From NCBI GenBank assembly GCA_021772895.1, contig JAJFLC010000012.1, forward strand, positions 186,001 to 250,000: a stretch of DNA of 64,000 bases. Reading direction: 5' to 3'. Made by a program: the position numbers and the translations under genes. Of this stretch, positions 9,368 to 17,538 are shown piece after piece. The notes under the pieces are model-generated. The model did no database searches. It saw only the letters and a program-made list of their open reading frames with translations, and was not told the origin of the DNA. How positions within the stretch are numbered: the stretch's first letter is position 1; each line of letters starts with the position of its first letter. The DNA is from Mariprofundaceae bacterium. GTDB lineage: Bacteria > Pseudomonadota > Zetaproteobacteria > Mariprofundales > Mariprofundaceae.

Positions 9368-10948
9368 ATGAATAATATAGACACCAAGTCAAACAAAGAC
9401 AACAAAAATGCCTCGAAAAGCATCATCAGAGCCGCATCTACTGTGGGAAGCTGGACCATGCTATCCCGGATTCTCGGATTTATCCGGGATGTAATTTTAG
9501 CTCGAATTCTTGGTGCAGGGCCACTGGCAGATGCTTTTTTTGTTGCCTTCAAACTGCCTAACTTCTTCCGCCGCATGTTTGCCGAAGGCACACTCACGGT
9601 TGCACTCGTGCCCGTATTGGCTGATGAAAGACAAAAAGGCAAAGCTGAGACACATGCCTATCTGAATGCTCTCGCCACGCTACTATTGACCGTACTCCTG
9701 TTATTTACCATTGCAGGCATTGTTTTTATGCCGTGGCTTTTGCTCGGTTTTGCGCCCGGTTTTCATGATGAACCGGATCGCTGGCAACATGCGCTAACAC
9801 TTGCTCGCTGGATGTTTCCTTATCTGTTACTCATTTCGCTCTCAGCCATGGCCTGGGCAGTGCTCAACGCACATAAAAAATTCTCACTGGCTGCAGCAAG
9901 TCCCGCTCTGCTCAATGTGGCTATTATTTTTTCCGCGATTGTGCTGGCCCCTTCTTTTAAAAATCCGGCGGAGGCTCTCGCGATCGGCGTTGTACTCGGC
10001 GGAGTCCTGCAACTCGGCATCCAGTTTCCGGCATTGAAACGGATCGGCTGGGTGCCAAAACTATCGTTTCAATTCAAAAATCCGGCGATCTTTCAAACAT
10101 TGAAACTGTTTGGCCCTGCCTTGCTTGGTGTGGCTGCCGTACAGATCAACATTTTAGTCGGCACGATACTTGCCACGCTACTTCCTGCCGGGGCAGTCTC
10201 TTATCTCTATTATGCGGATCGGATCGTACAGCTGCCATTGGCCTTGTTTGGCATCGCTATGGGAACCGCGTTACTGCCTGCTTTATCCGAACATCTTGCC
10301 AATCAACGTGAGAATGAGGCAAAAAAAGACCTGCGCAATGGACTCACATGGCTAACATGGATCACCCTGCCTGCTGTGGTTGGTATTTTCATGCTTGCAG
10401 AACCCATTATTGCCACATTGTTTGAACACGGAGAATTCTCGCATCAGGCAACCATTGCAACCGCTCTGGCACTCAAAGCTTATGGACTAGGCTTGATCGC
10501 ATTTAGCTGGATACGTGTGCTCTCCACCGCTTGTTATGCTGGAAAAGATGCTAAAAGCCCTATGAATTTTGCCATGATCAGCGTGCTTGCCAATATCTTA
10601 CTTGCTATGATCCTGATGCAAACGCTGAAACATGTCGGGCTGGCATTGGCGACCTCACTGGCTGCCTTTATTAATGTGGGGCTGCTTATCTATCACGTAC
10701 ACAAAAAATACGGTGCTATTTTTGATAAAAAAAGTGTCATACGCATGCTCAGAGCTATCTTTGCCTGTCTGCCTATGCTCTTTTTCCTTATTGGCTTATC
10801 AGAATTATGGACCTTTCCTTCAATGGGTAAATGGATGCAGGCACTCTGGCTTGGCGCTGCCATATCCGGAAGTGCTATAATATTCTTTGCTGCGGCTTTT
10901 CTATTGGGTGAGAGAAAACTGCTGGGGAGAAAAAATCATGCGGCGTGA
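9368..10948 (+). CDS. murJ: Lipid II flippase MurJ
   Basis: Integral inner-membrane MOP-superfamily flippase that moves lipid II across the membrane for peptidoglycan synthesis. From the ATG at 9368 it has 526 residues and about 14 hydrophobic segments. Family motifs are visible: MLSRILGFIRDVILARILGAG, ADAFFVAFKLPNFFRRMFAE (residues ~46-65), and YLYYADRIVQLPLALFGIAM mid-protein. AAAAGG lies 9 bases before the chosen ATG; the open frame reaches back to 9302 but the added residues are not family-like. Overlaps the next gene by 11 bases. Confidence 0.95.
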   Translation: MNNIDTKSNKDNKNASKSIIRAASTVGSWTMLSRILGFIRDVILARILGAGPLADAFFVAFKLPNFFRRMFAEGTLTVALVPVLADERQKGKAETHAYLNALATLLLTVLLLFTIAGIVFMPWLLLGFAPGFHDEPDRWQHALTLARWMFPYLLLISLSAMAWAVLNAHKKFSLAAASPALLNVAIIFSAIVLAPSFKNPAEALAIGVVLGGVLQLGIQFPALKRIGWVPKLSFQFKNPAIFQTLKLFGPALLGVAAVQINILVGTILATLLPAGAVSYLYYADRIVQLPLALFGIAMGTALLPALSEHLANQRENEAKKDLRNGLTWLTWITLPAVVGIFMLAEPIIATLFEHGEFSHQATIATALALKAYGLGLIAFSWIRVLSTACYAGKDAKSPMNFAMISVLANILLAMILMQTLKHVGLALATSLAAFINVGLLIYHVHKKYGAIFDKKSVIRMLRAIFACLPMLFFLIGLSELWTFPSMGKWMQALWLGAAISGSAIIFFAAAFLLGERKLLGRKNHAA

Positions 10949-11741
10949 TGTGATTGTTTTTGATAGTGAAACCATTCCTGATGCACAGGCCGCTCGCCAA
11001 TTGCTTGGCAAACCTGAGCTCAATGATATCGAAGCGCGTGATGCCTTAAGTGCTTATTTTCTTGAAAAAACAGACGGAAAAAATGATTTCCCCCGCCAGC
11101 CATTTCATCAGGTTGTTGCGATCAGTTACGCCCACCTGATTGCCGAACCCGGCGAAGAGGGTATGGAGCTGGTGATCCGCCAAATTGCCTCAGGTGGCGA
11201 GCCAGACAGCTGCGAAACAGAGCTTCTGGAAGGTTTTTTCAACCTCATTGAAAAACGTGCACCACAAATTGTCAGTTTTAATGGTAGAGGTTTTGACATT
11301 CCCGTATTGAAATATCGTGCTATGGTGCATTCACTTTCATGCCCGAGATGGTTTTCAGAAGGTGACAAATGGAACAATTACGACACCCGATTTTCTCACA
11401 AATACCATTTGGATCTCTTGGAAGTCTTATCTGATTTTGGTGCGTCTGCTCGTTGCTCCATGCATGAAGTAGCCTCGGCTTTTGGCGTTCCAGGCAAACT
11501 GGACACGGCAGGTGATGACGTGCGCGCTATGTATGAAGCGGGTGAAATCGAAGCCATTCGTAACTATTGTGAAACGGATGTCTGCACAACATTGCTGACC
11601 TTTCTACGCTGGCAACGCTTCACTGGCAGCCTATCCGAAGGAGCCTATGCACGAAGTATGCTGGGTATTCGCAACTATCTCGAAGAAGAAGCTTCAACAC
11701 GCCCGCACTTTGCAATTTTTCAGAAGGCATGGGGTCAATAG
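10938..11741 (+). CDS. Predicted 3'-5' exonuclease (PF10108-like, DnaQ-like fold)
   Basis: A 267-residue protein starting VIVFDSETIPDAQAARQLLG, with exonuclease motif I (DxE) at residues ~9-11. Motif II is QIVSFNGRGFDIPVLKYRA and motif III YCETDVCTTLLTFLRW (Y..xxD). These acidic residues would bind two metals. The family is often named 'predicted polysaccharide biosynthesis 3'-5' exonuclease' because of genomic neighbours; the substrate is unknown. The start codon lies inside murJ, so the pair is probably translationally coupled. Confidence 0.85.
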   Translation: MRRDVIVFDSETIPDAQAARQLLGKPELNDIEARDALSAYFLEKTDGKNDFPRQPFHQVVAISYAHLIAEPGEEGMELVIRQIASGGEPDSCETELLEGFFNLIEKRAPQIVSFNGRGFDIPVLKYRAMVHSLSCPRWFSEGDKWNNYDTRFSHKYHLDLLEVLSDFGASARCSMHEVASAFGVPGKLDTAGDDVRAMYEAGEIEAIRNYCETDVCTTLLTFLRWQRFTGSLSEGAYARSMLGIRNYLEEEASTRPHFAIFQKAWGQ

Positions 11742-11743
11742 TC

Positions 11744-12023
11744 ATGAAAGTGGTTGTTTTTAGTAGTAAATCCTACGACGTCGAATCCCTACAAGCTGCC
11801 ACTACACAACTGTCTCAATCACAACAGCATCAACTGACATTTCTCAATACACATTTGAAAACCAGACGGCAAAGCTGGCAGATGGCTATGATGTTGCGTG
11901 TGTATTTGTGAATGATGAACTCGCCCTTGCCTTGATGCACTATCGAAAGTCAGTGTTCGCCTGCTCACTTTTCCTACCGTATTGGTCACAGGCCATCAGG
12001 GCTTTTTTAGAGACCAAAGATAA
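11744..12023 (+). pseudogene. Remnant of a D-2-hydroxyacid (D-lactate) dehydrogenase
   Basis: The ATG at 11744 gives MKVVVFSSKSYDVESL and LTFLNTHL, the usual N-terminus of LdhA-type dehydrogenases. The frame then breaks: the family continuation QTAKLADGYDVACVFVNDEL is found in another frame from about 11860. After a further shift and loss of most of the gene, the typical C-terminal VRLLTFPTVLVTGHQGFF appears around 11955-12008, ending at a TAA at 12021. So at least two frame changes and a large internal deletion (about 200 codons compared with ~330-residue relatives) have occurred. The tail overlaps the 3' end of the convergent YdjM-like gene. Confidence 0.8.
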
Positions 12024-12490
12024 ACCGCCCAGATAGTAATAAGTATTTCCAGCGAAAAGGTCCAGTGAAGCATAAAATTAAGCCACCAGGGATTATGGAT
12101 GGCCGGTAAGACGAAAATCGAAAATGGCTTATCTACGAAAGGTGCCAACCACCAGACATCTCCTACCACAGTGTCCAAAAGAAGATGAATAAAGACTGTA
12201 GATGAGAATATTAATCCAGTAAAAGCAAAGCTCTTTTGGGACAAGTATCGAAACCAGAGAGCAAACAGTAGTAGAAGGGTGATCCACACTACTGGGTAAT
12301 GGCTCCAGTAGCTATGGTGGTGGTGTTGACGATTGTCAACCAAGTGGAAATAGATCATATCCAAATCTGGGGCGATAGCTCCCAGCAGACAGGATGGTGC
12401 AACCAATCGCAAATCGAATCCTTTATCAACCAGTTTCTTGAATAATAGCCTGGAGAAAATATAACCTGCAGGTAGATGTGCAATCATCAT
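11996..12490 (-). CDS. YdjM-like membrane-bound metal-dependent hydrolase family protein
   Basis: A 164-residue inner-membrane protein with about four hydrophobic helices. The family (PF04307, YdjM/LexA-regulated inner membrane proteins) is recognised by an N-terminal IAHLPAGYIFSRL, a GAIAPDLDMIYFHLVDN motif near residue 38, HHHHSYWSHYP near 55, and FIHLLLDTVVGDVWWLAPF near 100. These histidines and aspartates probably bind metal. Its substrate is unknown. Downstream of creD, convergent with a decayed dehydrogenase. Confidence 0.8.
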   Translation of the reverse strand: MMIAHLPAGYIFSRLLFKKLVDKGFDLRLVAPSCLLGAIAPDLDMIYFHLVDNRQHHHHSYWSHYPVVWITLLLLFALWFRYLSQKSFAFTGLIFSSTVFIHLLLDTVVGDVWWLAPFVDKPFSIFVLPAIHNPWWLNFMLHWTFSLEILITIWAVYLWSLKKP

Positions 12491-12567
12491 GATATGCCTC
12501 CTTTATTGATGTTGAAGATACTATGATGAATAGAAGGGTCTCCGAGAGGCCCTTCCTGATATCGTAG

Positions 12568-13902
12568 TTATAATTTTTTCTCAAATTGATTGCTGTTATA
12601 GCTGTACCAGTCAATCTTTCGGGACAGCGTCATCATGGAGGCAAGCGCGATGAAGATGAGCAGTGTGCCCATTAGAAGGGCATTATCTTCTGACTGTAAC
12701 ACGCCATACAGCACCGCATATAGCAGTGCTATGGCTACAGAGAAGGCAAGCGCAGGCCTGAAGTCCTTTAAAACGCCCACTAGATAGAAACCGATCAGCG
12801 CAACACACATTGTTCCCGATACCGCGTAGGCCGATAGAAAGGGAATATGCTCGGAGAGACTTATAATTAGCAGAAAAAACATCGCCAGTGCCAGCCCTAC
12901 CAACAGATACTGCATCGGGTGAATACGCAGGCTGCGAAGAATCTCAAACATAAAGAACCCGGCGAATACCAGCACGATGAATAGCACGCCATATTTCACT
13001 GCCCGTTCTGATTGAAGGTAAATATTTACAGGGTTGATGAAGTCCACTGAAAATGTCTCCGCACCAACCTGATGATTGTTTCCAACGACAGCGCCTTGAT
13101 TGCGAGCCAGGTTGCTTACCAACCACTGTGCTGTGAACCCCTTGCCGGTCACACTTCGGGCACGCGGTAAGTAGCTGCCACCAAAAGATGGATGCGGCCA
13201 AGACGATTGCAGTGACACCTCTGTTGTATCACCCGATGGTGTTACTGTGAGAGTACTCATGCCTTGCAGTTCGAGAGGAAATTCAAAATGTAGGGTATGT
13301 ACTTCGCTCAATTTCAGGGTTTTCAGCGGCACATGTATTCCACTTCCCGATAGTGCTGCACCAACGCTTCCCGGCTTAAACTCGAACTTATTTTCATCAA
13401 GCTTTAGAAGCGGAACATTGCGAATTCCCCTAGCATCACTGACTTTTAGCACGAAAAATGCAGCAACAGGGGTGATATCGGCTAACGGTTTGTTCAGACC
13501 ATATCCTTTCGGTACTTCAAAAGAACCCATCACCTGACTGTGTAAATTAAACAGACGTGCCTGATAGATACCCCGGCTTCGAGTCTCTACATCGGCACTT
13601 CCATCAATTTTAAAACTGACGGGTTTTAAGATGGTCTCACCGTTCACTTTGCCAACAGAAATTTTTTCGTTTCCATCATTATCCTTGATCATCCTGCGTA
13701 CGGTCTCTTGGTATTTGAGGACCAGAAATGGCCCGGCAATGGTCTGTGGCCCGGAGGCACTGCGTGCGATGTCCTGTTGTACACCTTGTTGCAAAAATTG
13801 CCGTTCGGTGACTTTAGATTGGATCATGGTCAGCGGGATCAATAGCAGTAGTGCCATCAGGCTGATCATTAGAATTTTAGATAAGAGAGGGTTACGTAAC
13901 AT
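12568..13902 (-). CDS. creD: Inner membrane protein CreD
   Basis: A 444-residue membrane protein of the CreD family, the main output of the CreBC two-component system. It is linked in gamma-proteobacteria to envelope homeostasis and beta-lactam response. An N-terminal helix (residues 8-26) is followed by a large extracytoplasmic domain, including LEFPLELQGMSTLTVTPSGD and WPHPSFGGSYLPRAR. About five C-terminal membrane helices follow, among them RIHPMQYLLVGLALAMFFLL. AAGGAG stands 6 bases before the ATG. Separated from creC by 83 bases that hold a candidate CreB-binding direct repeat. Confidence 0.93.
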   Translation of the reverse strand: MLRNPLLSKILMISLMALLLLIPLTMIQSKVTERQFLQQGVQQDIARSASGPQTIAGPFLVLKYQETVRRMIKDNDGNEKISVGKVNGETILKPVSFKIDGSADVETRSRGIYQARLFNLHSQVMGSFEVPKGYGLNKPLADITPVAAFFVLKVSDARGIRNVPLLKLDENKFEFKPGSVGAALSGSGIHVPLKTLKLSEVHTLHFEFPLELQGMSTLTVTPSGDTTEVSLQSSWPHPSFGGSYLPRARSVTGKGFTAQWLVSNLARNQGAVVGNNHQVGAETFSVDFINPVNIYLQSERAVKYGVLFIVLVFAGFFMFEILRSLRIHPMQYLLVGLALAMFFLLIISLSEHIPFLSAYAVSGTMCVALIGFYLVGVLKDFRPALAFSVAIALLYAVLYGVLQSEDNALLMGTLLIFIALASMMTLSRKIDWYSYNSNQFEKKL

Positions 13903-13965
13903 TTTGTGCTCCTTTGTCAGTTTGGAGCGTAGGCTGTCAGTGCCATGTGTGCAGATAATGGGCTT

Positions 13966-13985
13966 ATGTGTGGTAAATGTGTGGT
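13966..13985 (-). promoter_or_regulatory. Direct repeat upstream of creD, candidate CreB box
   Basis: Read on the minus strand, ACCACACAT occurs twice with an 11-base period (ACCACACAT TT ACCACACAT), ending 64 bases before the creD start. The E. coli CreB box (TTCAC, six bases, TTCAC) is also a direct repeat with an 11-base period, though with a different sequence. The assignment rests on position and spacing only. Confidence 0.4.
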
Positions 13986-15416
13986 CTATTTATTCAAAGG
14001 TAAGATGAGTCTTGCTTCTACGCCTCCGTCGGGATGATTGCCAAGCTTTGCTTCTCCACCATGTAGGATGGCCACTTCTCTTACGAACGGCAAACCTAAC
14101 CCAGTACTTTTAAGTTGCGATTCCGGACGTGCGAGAGAGTAGAATCGTTCGAAGATTCTCGGGAGGGCATATTCGGGAATTTCTGGTCCAGGGTTGCGAA
14201 TAATCAGGGTGTGTTTGTCCGTATCAGTTTCCAGCGATAGTGAAATAGAGCTCTTTTCCGGGGAAAAGTCGAGAGCATTATCCAGTAGATTGGAGAGTGC
14301 CTGTCGCAACAAGAAGGCCTCTCCCGTTATTTCAGCGTCATGGGCTATATAATTCTGACAGTTGATGTGACGTTGATGTGCATGCGTCTGATGATCAGCG
14401 ATAACCCTGCCTGCAAGTTCGTGCAGGTTGATGCATTCGGTATCTCCAAGGGTGTCACGATGTTCTACTTTGGCTAGAGCCAGAAGTTTATCCAGCATGT
14501 TTTTCAGACGTCCACTCTGTTCCTGAATGTTGGCTGTAAAGGTAGAGCGCTCTTTTTGAGGCAAGTTTTCATCCAGCAGTTCTGCCGAGCCGATCAGCGC
14601 TGTAATCGGACTCTTCATTTCGTGTACGAGATGATGCACATAATTTTCTACATATTCGCGCCCATCCAGCTTCTCGCGCATCTCAGCCAATGCATGGCCC
14701 AACTCGGCCAACTCGCCACTTCCCAATTTGGGTAATCGGGTTTTCTTACCTTGACTGACATCACGAGCATAGCGGCGAAGCTGGCCGATAGAGCGGGTAA
14801 GCCACCAGGTGAATAGTAGTCCTATCACTAAAGCACCGCCCATCAGCCACCAGCCTGCGCGTTCAACGCGCTGATGGCTTCGGTCAATGAATGGTTGAAC
14901 GCTTAGAACCGGCTTGGCAACGGTCAGAACGCCGGCAATTTGCCCCTGATGTATGATGGGGGCAGCGACATACATGACCATGCTTCGACTATCTTTGGGG
15001 TCTCTTCTTGTGCTGCGAACACCGTAACCTCCACGCAGCGTTAAATAAACATCGTTCCATTTGGAGTAGTCTTGCCCGGCAGCGTTACCGGCAGAGTCGT
15101 ATATTACGATTCCATGGGAATCAGTCATATATACACGAATATCTAGGGTGTCTTTTTTAAAGCCCCATATATCCCCATGTGGCTCGCGCACCTGATATCT
15201 TTGAAAAGCGGATTCAAAATAATGAGTATCAAGCTTGCCGGATGAAATATTCTCTGCGGCAATTTCTGCCAATAGATGTGCAGTGTCCACCAGTGTCTCT
15301 TCCATGGCCTGGCGAACTCCGGGCTTAACTTCTTCTGCAAAAATGTTCAGCACAAACCATGCTGCAAGCCCGATGATGAGAAAGTACCCGATCAACAGGC
15401 GCAGCGAGATATTCAT
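13986..15416 (-). CDS. creC: Two-component sensor histidine kinase CreC
   Basis: A 476-residue inner-membrane kinase. It has a first membrane helix (residues 5-25), an extracytoplasmic sensor domain, a second helix near 190-208, and a HAMP-like linker with LGSGELAELGHALAEMREKL. The phosphoacceptor helix is HHLVHEMKSPITALIGSAEL (His near 265). The ATP-binding domain has NLLDNALDFSPE and STGLGLPFVREVAILHGG. The start overlaps creB by 4 bases (ATGA), so the pair is translationally coupled. The neighbouring creD identifies it as CreC rather than a generic kinase. Confidence 0.92.
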   Translation of the reverse strand: MNISLRLLIGYFLIIGLAAWFVLNIFAEEVKPGVRQAMEETLVDTAHLLAEIAAENISSGKLDTHYFESAFQRYQVREPHGDIWGFKKDTLDIRVYMTDSHGIVIYDSAGNAAGQDYSKWNDVYLTLRGGYGVRSTRRDPKDSRSMVMYVAAPIIHQGQIAGVLTVAKPVLSVQPFIDRSHQRVERAGWWLMGGALVIGLLFTWWLTRSIGQLRRYARDVSQGKKTRLPKLGSGELAELGHALAEMREKLDGREYVENYVHHLVHEMKSPITALIGSAELLDENLPQKERSTFTANIQEQSGRLKNMLDKLLALAKVEHRDTLGDTECINLHELAGRVIADHQTHAHQRHINCQNYIAHDAEITGEAFLLRQALSNLLDNALDFSPEKSSISLSLETDTDKHTLIIRNPGPEIPEYALPRIFERFYSLARPESQLKSTGLGLPFVREVAILHGGEAKLGNHPDGGVEARLILPLNK

Positions 15417-16099
15417 GCCTCTTTGCCATTTGTTACGCTGTAACCCATGCCGCGATGTGTGACGATAGGCTCTAGGCCATTCCGAACTGTTTTGAGTTTG
15501 GCTCGCAACGTTTTGATGTGAGTATCTACAGTGCGATCAGATGTCTCCAACGCATCGCACCAGACCAAATCCATAAGTTGGTCGCGAGAGTAGATGCGGC
15601 CAGGATGTTTTAGTAGCACTTTAAGTAGCAGGTATTCGTAGCGGGTCAGGTCTAGAAGTGATCCACAGTAGTGTATGCGTGCACTTTCAAAGTCTATCGA
15701 AAACCATTGGGTGGATTTGACCCCCTTTGATGGCATGCCACGGCGAAGAATGACCCTCACCCGCGCAACTACTTCTCGCGGTGAAAACGGCTTTGTAACG
15801 TAATCATCAGCTCCGATCTCCAAACCAACGACGCGATCCACCTCGTCTGAACGAGAAGAAAGAAACAGAATCGGAATATCTGTAAAATTACGGGCTTTAC
15901 GGCAGACATCGAAACCGTTCATGTCCGGCAATCCAATATCCATAATCACCAAGGCATAATTACCACTGCGCAATAGCTCAAGGCCTTCGTACCCCAGTGT
16001 ACTGTGTCGAACGGCATAACCCTCGGAAACAAGTGCGTAGGTGAGTACATCTGCGATAGCGGATTCATCTTCGATAATAAGGATACTACTTTCTTTCAC
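15413..16099 (-). CDS. creB: Two-component response regulator CreB
   Basis: OmpR/PhoB-type DNA-binding regulator, about 228 residues. The receiver domain has the acidic pair in LIIEDESAIAD, the phosphoacceptor aspartate in VIMDIGLPDMNGFDV and the conserved lysine in ADDYVTKPFSPREV. The C-terminal winged helix holds LTRYEYLLLKVLLKHPGRIY and SDRTVDTHIKTLRAKL. Two starts are possible: the GTG at 16099, preceded by AAGGGGAG, or an ATG at 16120 without a ribosome site; the GTG is preferred. First gene of creB-creC-creD. Confidence 0.92.
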   Translation of the reverse strand: MKESSILIIEDESAIADVLTYALVSEGYAVRHSTLGYEGLELLRSGNYALVIMDIGLPDMNGFDVCRKARNFTDIPILFLSSRSDEVDRVVGLEIGADDYVTKPFSPREVVARVRVILRRGMPSKGVKSTQWFSIDFESARIHYCGSLLDLTRYEYLLLKVLLKHPGRIYSRDQLMDLVWCDALETSDRTVDTHIKTLRAKLKTVRNGLEPIVTHRGMGYSVTNGKEA

Positions 16100-16409
16100 A
16101 CACTCCCCTTTTAATCTCATCGCTATTTAAAAGGATTAAAGGGCTTTCCACAAGGAAGAGGCTACCTAGAGGCTATGGTATTATTTTTTAAATCTCTTGC
16201 CTGCCTTCTTGGCGCAGACTGGATATAACACCAATGCTCTATTTAATCAGCTTATCGAAAAAGAAATAAGAAAGTTGAATGACCGATACTATAAATATGT
16301 TAAACAGGCATATATTAAAACGCACGGCCAGTGCACTTTTATAAGCATCTACAGCCCACCGCAATTTGAAAAACGATAGTGCATCACCTAAAATAACATC
16401 AGGCTAATC

Positions 16410-17147
16410 ATGAAACTCTATCGCCATTTTCAAGATGGTATTCCTTGGTACTTGGCCCGCCATTACTGGTGGGCTTATCTCTGGTCTGCCGCGGTCTGGT
16501 TTTTTGATCATCAACCGATTATTAATGCCATTCTCTTTGGTCAATATCAAAAACTGATGCAGGCCACAATGTCGCGGCTTGAGTGGGCACCAAAAGAGCG
16601 TGTGTTACAGCTGACCTGCGTTTACGGGAAGTTGACCCCGAAGCTGGTCGGAATGTTACAACCCAAAGCCCTACACATCACCGATGTCGCAACGGTTCAG
16701 CTCAAACTGGCACGAAGCAAGACTTCGAAAGGGCAGCTACTCGCCACGCGCATGAATGCCGAATCTATGGGTTATAAACAGGATATATTTTCAACAATCA
16801 TTCTCTTTTTTCTCCTGCACGAAATGCCACCGGAAGCACGCATTAACACATTATCAGAATGTATGCGTACCATCATGCCGGGGGGCACACTGCTGCTCAC
16901 CGAATACGCCCCGTTGCCAAAGCAACATTGCTTATACCGCTTCCCTCCCTTTCGCTGGCTCCTGACAACACTGGAACCCTTTTTGGCCAGCTTTTGGCAA
17001 CTGAACCTTGAAAGTCAGCTAAGGGAACTGGCCGCCATGCACGGAAAAAACGTATCCCTGCATTGGAGCAAAAACATATTTTCAGGTTTTTATCGTGTTT
17101 CAGAATTCAGGGTTTCTTCAGTTTCACCACTTATCCGCGACAAATAA
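16410..17147 (+). CDS. rquA: Rhodoquinone biosynthesis protein RquA
   Basis: A 245-residue protein of the RquA family, the marker for bacterial rhodoquinone synthesis. It replaces a ubiquinone methoxy group by an amino group, using S-adenosylmethionine as amino donor. The hallmark N-terminus is present (IPWYLARHYWWAYLWSAAVW, residues ~11-30), then INAILFGQYQKLM. Where ordinary methyltransferases have a glycine-rich SAM motif it reads RVLQLTCVYGKLTPKL, the RquA-type variant. The later ALHITDVATVQLKLAR and LFFLLHEMPPEAR segments match the class I fold. An AGG lies 6 bases before the ATG. A [2Fe-2S] ferredoxin follows at once. Rhodoquinone would support low-potential electron transfer such as fumarate reduction when oxygen is scarce. 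Confidence 0.9.
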   Translation: MKLYRHFQDGIPWYLARHYWWAYLWSAAVWFFDHQPIINAILFGQYQKLMQATMSRLEWAPKERVLQLTCVYGKLTPKLVGMLQPKALHITDVATVQLKLARSKTSKGQLLATRMNAESMGYKQDIFSTIILFFLLHEMPPEARINTLSECMRTIMPGGTLLLTEYAPLPKQHCLYRFPPFRWLLTTLEPFLASFWQLNLESQLRELAAMHGKNVSLHWSKNIFSGFYRVSEFRVSSVSPLIRDK

Positions 17148-17165
17148 ACAGTGGAGAAATACATT

Positions 17166-17480
17166 ATGTGGAACCCATTTAAACCCAAGGGCCCAGCCCT
17201 CACCTTTATCCCTTTTGGAAAAACCGTCACGGTTCAAGCTGGCACAACCGTCCTTCAAGCTGCTATTGATAATAACATCGAATTAGATCATGCCTGTGAT
17301 GGCAACATGGCCTGTACAACCTGTCACATCTATATCCGTGGTGGCGAACATGGGCTACTTCCATCCACGACCGATGAAGATGATTTGCTTGATGGTGCTA
17401 AAGATGTTCGTCCATGCTCTCGTCTAGGCTGTCAAACGATTGTACAGCATGATTTGGTGGTAGAAGTCCCAATGTCCTGA
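17166..17480 (+). CDS. [2Fe-2S] ferredoxin (Isc/adrenodoxin type)
   Basis: A 104-residue ferredoxin. Cluster ligands are in CDGNMACTTC (Cys-x5-Cys-x2-Cys, residues ~44-53), with the fourth cysteine in RPCSRLGC near residue 88. The layout matches the adrenodoxin/Isc Fdx group. GGAG stands 8 bases before the ATG at 17166; a GTG at 17151 is also in frame. It begins 18 bases after rquA with no terminator between, so the two are likely one transcript. No isc genes are nearby, so a role as electron donor in quinone chemistry is possible but unproven. Confidence 0.9.
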   Translation: MWNPFKPKGPALTFIPFGKTVTVQAGTTVLQAAIDNNIELDHACDGNMACTTCHIYIRGGEHGLLPSTTDEDDLLDGAKDVRPCSRLGCQTIVQHDLVVEVPMS

Positions 17481-17538
17481 TGCAACAGACCCACTCACAC
17501 CCTTCATTGTTTGATCACTGATCTACAATTGCAGTTAT

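Noticed and set aside
16197-16379. A 60-codon plus-strand frame between creB and rquA.
   Set aside because: It starts with TTG, has no ribosome site and unusual composition; the 289-base gap otherwise shows no clear feature.
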